In this document: piece by piece, positions 6,680 through 13,411 of the stretch
Layout: each line of letters starts with the position of its first letter
Numbering within the stretch: position 1 is the stretch's first letter
Source: CAYOLL01 sp964404765 [NCBI: uncultured Gemmatimonadota bacterium]
GTDB lineage: Bacteria > 4572-55
NCBI GenBank assembly: GCA_964404765.1
Contig: CAYOLL010000148.1
Location: 1-14,642 of the forward strand
DNA length: 14,642 nucleotides
Direction: 5' to 3'
Translations under genes and position numbers: made by a program
The notes under the pieces: model-generated
Database searches by the model: none
What the model saw: the letters and a program-made list of their open reading frames with translations, nothing else
Told to the model about the DNA's origin: nothing

Positions 6680-9600
6680 ATGTCATCTGCTGTTCACGCG
6701 CTTATTGCCGACTTAAAGGACGTTGTGCTGGCCGGAGCCGCTGCCGCGTCCGACGAAACCGCCGCCAATCCCTTTACCCCCCTCAACGACGCCTTTTGTA
6801 TGATCGCCGAGCAAGGCTTGCTCCGCGACGCCGAGCTAACCGCCGACTGCCGGGAAATGCTGGCCGGCCTGACGGATCCCGACTTGGTCGGTCGCTGGGT
6901 TCAGGTCATTGACGAACGCGCCTTTTTAGTCTTCGGCCAAAGCATCGTGGCCGCACTGGCGAAAACTTCTAACCTTGCGAAGGTTTCACAGCACGATTTT
7001 GAGCCGGACGCGCAAAAACCTGCGCAAGATTCTTTACGGGAAGAAGTCGTCGGCCTGGCTCATGCCTATTTAAACGCCTTCCGCCGGCCCGGTTTTCTGC
7101 AAAAAATCTACCGGGAAATCGCCAACAGTTCCGCGCTTCCAAGCCAGGATCGCAGCGATTCGCGCTATAATTTCCGCACGGAATGGGAGGCATTGATTTG
7201 CGACTTGCTGATTCACAGCAATTTTCATCTGGGCAGACTGTTTGCGCAACGAGCAGAAGAATATGGCGATAAAACGCTGTTCAAGCTGTTGTTAGATGAA
7301 AAGGATCAGGATTATTCCTGGTTCGATGCGGACGACGAAATTCAAAAATATCGCCGCGCTTTGATCGCCCTGACCAAGCAGCCTGATGGCGCGTTGGACA
7401 AGGTGGCTTTTTTATGCACCAACTGCATCGAAATGGTCTTTCTGGACCTGGCCTGTTTAACGACCGGCATCGTCAACATTATGATCCCCGGCAACTCGGT
7501 GGCCGAGCATGTGGAGTTTATCGTCAAGCAGCAAGGCATCCGCCTGCTGATCTTGTCCGACGAAAAGCAACTGCTCAAGGTCAGACCGATCAAAGCCGCC
7601 ATGCCGTCGCTGGAAAAAGCCGTGATGATCCAGGGCAACAGCGCCGAGGAATGGGTCACCCCGTTGGACACATTTATCAAAGCCGGCGAGGCGGTCACGG
7701 ACGACGAAGCTGCGGGCTACTGTCAAAAGGTTCACATCCACAACCTGGCCACCGTGATGTATACTTCCGGCACGACCGGCGAGCCCAAAGGCATTATGTT
7801 TTCCCATCTGAATATCGTCAGCAAGCGTTTTTATCGGGCTATGGCCATTCCCGGCATTGGCGATACGGACCGCTTTTTGTGCTATCTGCCGCTGTTTCAT
7901 ACCTTTGGCCGCTGGCTGGAAATGACCGGCTGCATCTTTTGGGGCGCACTCTATACGTTTATGGAAAATCCGTCCGTCGAAGCGATGGTCGAAAACATGC
8001 AGCGCATCCGGGCCACGATTTTTATCAGCATTCCCAAAAAATGGTATCAGCTTTACGAGTATGTCGGGCGGACGGTGGATGTGCAATTCGGGCCAAAGGA
8101 CACGGTCGCGCGGGCGCTCCATGCGGCCACCGGCGGCGGGCTGCGTTACGGCTTGTCGGCGGCCGGCTTTTTAGCGCCGGACGTGTTCATTTTTTTCCAG
8201 CGCTGCGGCGTGGAACTGATGAGCGGCTTCGGCATGACCGAGGCCACCGGCGGCATCACCATGACTCCGCCCGGTGATTACCGCGAAAACTCGCTGGGCC
8301 GCGCCTTGCCCGGCATCGAGATCAAAGTGGCCGACGACGGCGAGCTGCTGATTCGCGGGCCGTATGTGATGATGGGCTATTATGATGAAGCAGAAGACGG
8401 AATACAGGAGACGGAATACCGGACAGGAGACAGAATACAGGAGACAGAATACCGGACACAAAGCGCATCTTCTTCTGTCTCCGGTCTTCTGTCTTCTGTC
8501 TCCTCTCCCTGGTTACCCACCGGCGATATTATGCGCATGGACAAGGACGGCTTTATCGAAATTTTGGATCGCAAAAAGGATATTTATAAGAATGTGCGCG
8601 GCGAGACGATTGCCCCGCAGCGCATCGAAAACTTCTTCCGCGATTTTGAGCAGATCAAGCAGGTTTTTTTGGTGGGCGATCATCAGGCTTTCAACACCGT
8701 GCTGATCTATCCCGATGTGGAAACGCCGGACTCGGAATACAGCCGCATGGAAGAAAAAGAGCGGCACGACTATGTGTCGTCAGCCATCGTTTCGGTCAAC
8801 AAGTTTCTGGCGGCGTTCGAGCGGATTGTGGACTTTCGTACGGTAGAACGGGCCTTTAGCGACGCCCACGGCGAAATCACTCACAAGGGCACTTACAAGC
8901 GGCGGGTGATCGAGCAGAATTTTAAAGACACGATTGATTCCATGTATAAGAAAAACTACTTAACCGTTCATTGCGCCGGGCTGGAAGTGCGGGTGCCGAA
9001 CGGCTTTATCCGCGAAAAAGGCTGCTTGAATTGGGACATCACCGGCACGGCCGACGGTCTGAAAATCGCCAAGCATCATTTATTTTTGCCGATTAAATCA
9101 TCGTCTGAAAAAAGGGAATTTGTGCAAATCGGCGGCTATCTTTACGAGAATCAAAAGCCGCATTTGGATTTGCAAACGCTGTTGATGAATCCGCTGTGCT
9201 GGGTCGGCAACCAAGCTTTTGCCGATTTTGCCGGCGATGCCATTTTGAGCTGGTATCAGCAGGTGGACGCGCTGGTTCCGCATCTTCATTTTCGCGGCGT
9301 GACGGATTACCATGGTCGGGATGAGCGCGATTTTGCCACGCTGCAAACCAAGCTGGACGCCGGCGAAAAGTCGCTGGAAGGCTTGCACCTGGCCGCCTAC
9401 CTGTTGCAATCGCACGATCTGACCGACGCCGAAGCCGCCGTCGTCTATTTCCGAAAAACGCTGGAGGACAAATCCGCGCCCTATCAAACTTTTGTGCTGG
9501 AATTGCTGACCCGCCCGGCCCTGACCCCGCACGAAATCACCCGGCGCGAGTTGTTCCGGCTGTGTCTGCCGTATATTCGCAGCAAAAGATTTGGCGATTA

Positions 9601-11803
9601 TCTTAAAATCTATCTGACGGCTCAGCCGGATTTATTTGACGAAGAGTTGATTAAAGACACCGCCGGCACCTATCATAGCGACGTGGTGCGGGCGGTGCAC
9701 GATTTTATTTATCAACTGCGAAGCGCGCACATCGCCGATGTCCCCGGCACTTCAGCCACATCTACGTTTGAGGAATCCGGCTCAACAAGTGCCGGGGAGA
9801 TTTTACCCCAATTAACCGCGCTTTTGCAAATCATCGTCCGCAGCGTGGCCCAGCATCCGACGCGCTACAAGCTGATCCGCCGGCTGTTGATCGAACACCG
9901 CCTGCAACGGGTTTGGCCGGAATTGGCCGAGCTGGCCCATCAGGCTTTGCGGCAGGCCCGTCACGACTTCCGCGCCTGGCTGGGCAATCCCGAACAAGTC
10001 GCCGTCGATATGGAAACCGGCGAGGACTACCGCTGGGAAGATGTTATTATTTTTGAAGAAGGCATTACCCCGGATCATCGCCGGATGTTGCTGCTGGCCA
10101 TTACCCGCACGACTTTGTTGCAGGAAACCATCTTTTTGCTGTCGGAAAAGAACGCGGTGCGGCTCAATCACATTCCGCCCGGCGGCGTCTGGATCAGCTA
10201 TTTGGACGACCGGCCGGAGGTGGTTGTCTTCCGCGTTTCGGTGCAGACGCGCTTCCAGGGCTCGTTCGAGATCACTCTGTATCTCAATCGCGCTATTCCC
10301 AAAGATCAACTGTTGGACATGACCGAGTGGCATATTTCCGTCTCTAACCCGGAAGGTCTCAAAGGCTTTGAGCGTCCGCGTCAGGCCGGAGCGCCGGCGG
10401 CGGGAATATCTTCCCGGCAGCTGGTGGACGAGTTTGGCGATTACTGGGAAGATTTCGGCATCTGGACCAAAGAATACGTGGCCGAGGAAACAACCGGCCG
10501 CTTTATCGCCAAATCCATGCGCAATCGCAAGGACGAGCAGGGTTTGCTCAAATTGCAGCACCTGTGGTCGTTCTTTGTCTGGAATGCGGCGGTGGCCTAT
10601 TATTCCTTCTACAAATTCACCGACTACAGCCTGCAATTAGCCGATCCCACGCCGGACAACATCGTCATTCCGCCGCACGATTACCAGTCCGGCACGCGCA
10701 TCGTCAGCATTACCGAGCGCATCGCCTGCCCGGCCCTGCTGACCTTCCTGCAGCATTTTTACGAGCGCTTCATCGAACCCATCGAAACGCAGTATCCCGA
10801 ACTGGAACACCGCTCCATCTGGAACTATGTCTTTGCCGCCATGATTGACGTGGAAGGCGAAAAACCCGGCTACGACCTGCTCAAGCAAGCGCTGGCCGAA
10901 TTGCAAAACTACCCGCACACGCCGGCCATGAAAAACTTCATGGAAAAACTGAGCGCCTACTTAGAATATCTGGAAACCGGCACGTTCATGGTGCAGCCGT
11001 TGTTCTTTGCCCACAAGCGTTTCCACCGCTGGCTGCAACTGAATCAGGATGCCTCGATCACCGCCCAGGCCCAGCTTTTGCACGACCTGACCGACACCTA
11101 TCACCTGCACGAGCTGGAAAAGGAGCGGCCCGACGTGCGCACCCGCTTCTTCCTGGAAACCGTGTTTGCCGATTCCACGCCGGAGTTGAAGGCTACCCTG
11201 CGCAATTTGTACCAGCGCCAACACGACGCCCATATTTCCGCCGACGAAATGTTGGCCGCCATCTCCGCCATCCAAACCGAGTTCAGCCTGAACGAAAAAG
11301 AGCAGTTCTTCCTGACCCGCCTGAGCTATCCGCATCTGAAGCCGACCGACGAGGCCGCCCTGCTGACCAGCGCCGCCGATGGCGCGCTGACCGCCGACGT
11401 GGTGGTGCAAGTGGAAGACCGCGACGGCAACCCGTTCTACCTGCGCCGGCCCAATTCGCCCAAAGAAGTGTCGCGCCTGCACAAGCTGTTTCTGGAGAAC
11501 AACATGCGCGTCCGTTTCCGCCACGAGCATCAGTTTTTGGTGGCCGTCACCGACGCCGGGCATATTATCGGCGGCCTGTTTTACAGCCGGACCGAGCCGA
11601 CCATGGCCCACATGGACAAAATTGCCGTCAGCAGCCGCTTCCGGCGCAAAGGCGTCAGCGAGGCGCTGATGAACGAGCTGTTCAGCCGCCTCAAAGCCGC
11701 CGGCTACGAATCGGTCACGACCGGCTTTTTCCGGCCGGAGTATTTCTACCACTTCGGGTTTAAGATTGAGCGGAAGTATGCGGGGTTGGTGAAGAAGCTG
11801 TAG
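6680..11803 (+). CDS. AMP-forming acyl-CoA synthetase fused to unknown region and GNAT acetyltransferase
   Basis: This gene encodes a 1707-residue cytosolic protein. After a helical N-terminus (1-180), an ANL adenylation domain of the long-chain acyl-CoA synthetase type spans about 185-760. It shows the P-loop TSGTTGEPKG (362-371), 'LPLFHTFGRWLE', 'SGFGMTEATGG', TGD at 614-616, 'ILDRKKDIYKNVRGE', and a C-terminal 'ITHKGTYKRR' near 733-742 in place of the usual catalytic-lysine segment. This domain should activate a fatty or other carboxylic acid with ATP and load it on CoA. Residues about 770-1590 match nothing I know. Residues about 1590-1707 form a GNAT domain with the acyl-CoA loop RRKGVS (1655-1660). 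The ATG at 6680 has AAGGA 7 bases upstream. A roughly 40-residue repeat-derived insert (571-611) and a palindrome-derived insert (about 1021-1040) interrupt the chain. It is far longer than ordinary FadD (about 560). In-cis acetylation control of the synthetase is inference. Confidence 0.88.
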   Translation: MSSAVHALIADLKDVVLAGAAAASDETAANPFTPLNDAFCMIAEQGLLRDAELTADCREMLAGLTDPDLVGRWVQVIDERAFLVFGQSIVAALAKTSNLAKVSQHDFEPDAQKPAQDSLREEVVGLAHAYLNAFRRPGFLQKIYREIANSSALPSQDRSDSRYNFRTEWEALICDLLIHSNFHLGRLFAQRAEEYGDKTLFKLLLDEKDQDYSWFDADDEIQKYRRALIALTKQPDGALDKVAFLCTNCIEMVFLDLACLTTGIVNIMIPGNSVAEHVEFIVKQQGIRLLILSDEKQLLKVRPIKAAMPSLEKAVMIQGNSAEEWVTPLDTFIKAGEAVTDDEAAGYCQKVHIHNLATVMYTSGTTGEPKGIMFSHLNIVSKRFYRAMAIPGIGDTDRFLCYLPLFHTFGRWLEMTGCIFWGALYTFMENPSVEAMVENMQRIRATIFISIPKKWYQLYEYVGRTVDVQFGPKDTVARALHAATGGGLRYGLSAAGFLAPDVFIFFQRCGVELMSGFGMTEATGGITMTPPGDYRENSLGRALPGIEIKVADDGELLIRGPYVMMGYYDEAEDGIQETEYRTGDRIQETEYRTQSASSSVSGLLSSVSSPWLPTGDIMRMDKDGFIEILDRKKDIYKNVRGETIAPQRIENFFRDFEQIKQVFLVGDHQAFNTVLIYPDVETPDSEYSRMEEKERHDYVSSAIVSVNKFLAAFERIVDFRTVERAFSDAHGEITHKGTYKRRVIEQNFKDTIDSMYKKNYLTVHCAGLEVRVPNGFIREKGCLNWDITGTADGLKIAKHHLFLPIKSSSEKREFVQIGGYLYENQKPHLDLQTLLMNPLCWVGNQAFADFAGDAILSWYQQVDALVPHLHFRGVTDYHGRDERDFATLQTKLDAGEKSLEGLHLAAYLLQSHDLTDAEAAVVYFRKTLEDKSAPYQTFVLELLTRPALTPHEITRRELFRLCLPYIRSKRFGDYLKIYLTAQPDLFDEELIKDTAGTYHSDVVRAVHDFIYQLRSAHIADVPGTSATSTFEESGSTSAGEILPQLTALLQIIVRSVAQHPTRYKLIRRLLIEHRLQRVWPELAELAHQALRQARHDFRAWLGNPEQVAVDMETGEDYRWEDVIIFEEGITPDHRRMLLLAITRTTLLQETIFLLSEKNAVRLNHIPPGGVWISYLDDRPEVVVFRVSVQTRFQGSFEITLYLNRAIPKDQLLDMTEWHISVSNPEGLKGFERPRQAGAPAAGISSRQLVDEFGDYWEDFGIWTKEYVAEETTGRFIAKSMRNRKDEQGLLKLQHLWSFFVWNAAVAYYSFYKFTDYSLQLADPTPDNIVIPPHDYQSGTRIVSITERIACPALLTFLQHFYERFIEPIETQYPELEHRSIWNYVFAAMIDVEGEKPGYDLLKQALAELQNYPHTPAMKNFMEKLSAYLEYLETGTFMVQPLFFAHKRFHRWLQLNQDASITAQAQLLHDLTDTYHLHELEKERPDVRTRFFLETVFADSTPELKATLRNLYQRQHDAHISADEMLAAISAIQTEFSLNEKEQFFLTRLSYPHLKPTDEAALLTSAADGALTADVVVQVEDRDGNPFYLRRPNSPKEVSRLHKLFLENNMRVRFRHEHQFLVAVTDAGHIIGGLFYSRTEPTMAHMDKIAVSSRFRRKGVSEALMNELFSRLKAAGYESVTTGFFRPEYFYHFGFKIERKYAGLVKKL
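8391..8510 (+). repeat. In-frame tandem/inverted repeat insertion inside the synthetase domain
   Basis: Two 26-base copies (8400-8425 and 8433-8458) differ at one base (G8413 against A8446) and repeat with a period of 33 bases, exactly 11 codons. They give the peptide IQETEYRTGDR followed by IQETEYRTQSA. The right part (about 8467-8508) is rich in TCTTCTGTCTCC, and its reverse complement, starting GGAGAGGAGACAGAAGACAG, resembles the left copies, so the whole insert can fold into an imperfect hairpin. It sits between the normal 'GYYDE' and 'WLPTGD' segments of the adenylation domain, adding about 40 residues of Glu/Arg/Ser/Thr-rich sequence unlike its surroundings. Confidence 0.7.
9742..9797 (+). 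repeat. In-frame palindromic element inside the fusion gene
   Basis: CCCCGGCACTT (9742-9752) and AAGTGCCGGGG (9787-9797) form a perfect 11-base inverted repeat around a 34-base centre. It encodes a Ser/Thr/Gly-rich stretch (PGTSATSTFEESGSTSAGE) between helical segments of the unassigned middle region. The composition and low-complexity peptide suggest a surface loop created by insertion of a palindromic repeat. Whether the same element occurs elsewhere in the genome cannot be seen here. Confidence 0.55.
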
Positions 11804-11810
11804 TGCAACG

Positions 11811-11899
11811 CGGCGTAAGTTCGTGTGAACTTTTTTTGCGGTCAAGACCTAATAGGTTTTGGAAACCTATTAGGTCTAAGTTCACACGAACTTATGCCG
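11811..11899. repeat. Nested palindrome (three stem-loops)
   Basis: The outer arms at 11811-11832 and 11878-11899 pair over 22 bases with one mismatch. Each arm is itself palindromic: AAGTTCGTGTGAACTT on the left and AAGTTCACACGAACTT on the right. The centre is a perfect 15-base hairpin, AGACCTAATAGGTTT (11845-11859) with AAACCTATTAGGTCT (11863-11877), around the loop TGG. The element begins 7 bases after the stop of the giant fusion gene and precedes the AT-rich two-gene operon, so it marks the boundary between two base-composition regimes. It looks like a non-autonomous mobile palindrome or a composite repeat rather than a simple terminator. Confidence 0.75.
11817..11837 (+). terminator. 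Possible intrinsic terminator of the fusion gene
   Basis: AAGTTC-GTGT-GAACTT (11817-11832) forms a six-pair stem, and the run of seven T residues at 11831-11837 overlaps the end of the stem. This is the layout of a Rho-independent terminator 13 bases after the fusion gene stop. The stem is short and AT-rich, and it forms the left arm of the larger palindrome, so termination activity is uncertain. Confidence 0.35.
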
Positions 11900-11953
11900 T
11901 CAAGCAGTAGGGAATGACATTTTGTTACTCGCTGTTAGATGTGATAATTTTTG

Positions 11954-11982
11954 TTGACACGTTTTGGAAATTTGGATAGTTT
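11954..11982 (+). promoter_or_regulatory. Candidate promoter of the two-gene operon
   Basis: A perfect TTGACA (11954-11959) is followed after 17 bases by TAGTTT (11977-11982), a weak -10; GATAGT at 11975-11980 is an alternative with a 15-base spacer. It lies about 100 bases before the preferred start of the helical-protein gene and just downstream of the nested palindrome. It is a plausible own promoter for the transferred module. Confidence 0.4.
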
Positions 11983-12078
11983 GTCTTCTGTTTTGCGATG
12001 GAGCTTATATCAAATAGCATAAAAATTTGTTACGGTGAGATACGGCCAACATCAAGAGAAAAATTGAAGGAGCAAGGT

Positions 12079-13395
12079 ATGGAACTGTGGGAAATATCTT
12101 TTAAAAAAGCTATAGAAATCCAAAATACCAAGAACTATGAAGAAGCTTCTTATTACTTCGTAAATGCGCTTAGTTTTGCTCCGGGAAATCTTGCTTTGAT
12201 TAAAGGCTTCATTACGTTGCTTAGTGAGTGGTCTAGTCAATTTAAGATTGATGGAGATGATCTGTCTGCTTTTCAGCAAGTGGAGCGTTCAGAAAATTTT
12301 ATTATAAGTAGTGTTCCTTTTGTATCCCCAGAGGATTTGCCTGAACTTTTGAGTGTGCTTAAAAGCATTAGAAAAGTTAAAGAGGAGTTTTCTAATGAGA
12401 CTCCAATCGAAAAAGATCCGCGAGAGGTTGAAGCTATGAAAGATTTGGATCTTTATAAAAGGGGAAAGCTCGATACTTCGACTCAAGGTAGTTTTGCAGC
12501 GATTCAAAAAAATTTAGAACGATTACAATTAGTGCAAGAACTCATAAGCAATGCAATAGTTGAAGACAATACCACCATTCAATCTAAGCTTGAGCATGAT
12601 ATCAATAAGTTACAACAAGCGCTACAGTATGAAAACTTGTATGCTGAAGCTGAAAAATTTATGTCCCTGGCTACAAGCAAATCCAATAACTCTTCTGCCG
12701 CAATGATCCTTCAACATTCTGAAAACCTAGTTAGACAATTGCTTACATGGCCGGAAAAGGATGATAGAGATGAACGAACAGCGTCACTGTTAAAAACGCT
12801 GAAGGAAAAAGCTGAAATGATCTCTGATATTTCACGTAAAAAAGAATCAGAGGCAATATGGGTGAGTTTTATCGAATCACAGCATTCAAATGTTAAAAAA
12901 GCTAACGGATGGCTTGCGCCATCGAAGGATACAAATGACAAGAACTGTCAGGATCAAATAGAATTATTGAGCACTATCATGCGAGCGTTGCAAGAAGTGT
13001 TACCAAAACTGAACCATCAGGACATTGCAAATAAGGCGGTCAACCTTGCAGAAAACCTGAGCGATTTGATGAATAAGACAAACATCTCACAATCGAAACG
13101 TTATAATGGCTGGGTTATGTCCAAAATGAAAGACGCTATGAAACTTGGTGATGAGCATACGGGAATAATAGATAATGAAATAGCTTTATGTGATGGTATG
13201 ATAAAGATATTTGGAGAAATTGATACAAGACTCCTTACCCACGAAGTGAATCGATGCTATTCAGAAGTGTTTGAGCATTTGTTCAGTCATTTACATAAGC
13301 CAAGCGACGAAAAAGATTTTGAAACAAAAGGTTCGAAATTGAGATTATTGAAAAAAATGTTTGAGTGCGAAAAAATCTCCATCAAAGGTTTTTAA
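12079..13395 (+). CDS. Helical TPR-like protein, partner of the downstream nuclease-like gene
   Basis: This gene encodes a 438-residue soluble protein that I do not recognise as a known family. Residues about 6-42 form a TPR-like hairpin ('AIEIQNTKNYEEASYYFVNAL' in outline, then 'APGN'). The rest is almost entirely helical, with coiled-coil-like stretches at about 145-215 and 240-275. There is no signal peptide or membrane segment, so it should be cytosolic. I prefer the ATG at 12079 because AAGGAG lies 6 bases upstream; the in-frame ATG at 11998 has no ribosome site. Base composition is clearly AT-richer than the preceding gene: a hand count of 12481-12540 gives 19 of 60 G+C, against 33 of 60 at 11461-11520. 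It ends 16 bases before the nuclease-like gene, so the two form an operon. A role as adaptor, chaperone or immunity protein for the nuclease is inference. Confidence 0.8.
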   Translation: MELWEISFKKAIEIQNTKNYEEASYYFVNALSFAPGNLALIKGFITLLSEWSSQFKIDGDDLSAFQQVERSENFIISSVPFVSPEDLPELLSVLKSIRKVKEEFSNETPIEKDPREVEAMKDLDLYKRGKLDTSTQGSFAAIQKNLERLQLVQELISNAIVEDNTTIQSKLEHDINKLQQALQYENLYAEAEKFMSLATSKSNNSSAAMILQHSENLVRQLLTWPEKDDRDERTASLLKTLKEKAEMISDISRKKESEAIWVSFIESQHSNVKKANGWLAPSKDTNDKNCQDQIELLSTIMRALQEVLPKLNHQDIANKAVNLAENLSDLMNKTNISQSKRYNGWVMSKMKDAMKLGDEHTGIIDNEIALCDGMIKIFGEIDTRLLTHEVNRCYSEVFEHLFSHLHKPSDEKDFETKGSKLRLLKKMFECEKISIKGF

Positions 13396-13411
13396 TACAG
13401 GAGAATCTGCA

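Noticed and set aside
7414-8277. 287-codon plus-strand reading frame in another frame of the fusion gene
   Set aside because: It lies wholly inside the adenylation domain, whose motifs are unmistakable in the main frame. It has no ribosome site, and its His/Arg-rich peptide shows no domain.
8400-8458. Two near-identical 26-base copies as a possible CRISPR array
   Set aside because: There are only two copies, separated by 7 bases. The period is a whole number of codons inside an open reading frame, and no cas genes are present.
9812-11845. Long minus-strand reading frames opposite the fusion gene (for example 9812-10636 and 10961-11845)
   Set aside because: They are shadows of the GC-rich coding strand with biased Gln/Val/Gly composition, no ribosome sites and no recognisable domains.
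11811-11899. Palindrome as a phage or integrative-element attachment site
   Set aside because: No tRNA gene, integrase or matching direct repeat is visible in the window, so there is nothing to support an att site beyond position.
11998-12078. Extended N-terminus (27 extra residues) for the helical protein
   Set aside because: The ATG at 11998 has no ribosome site, whereas the ATG at 12079 has AAGGAG at ideal spacing and begins exactly at the TPR-like helix.
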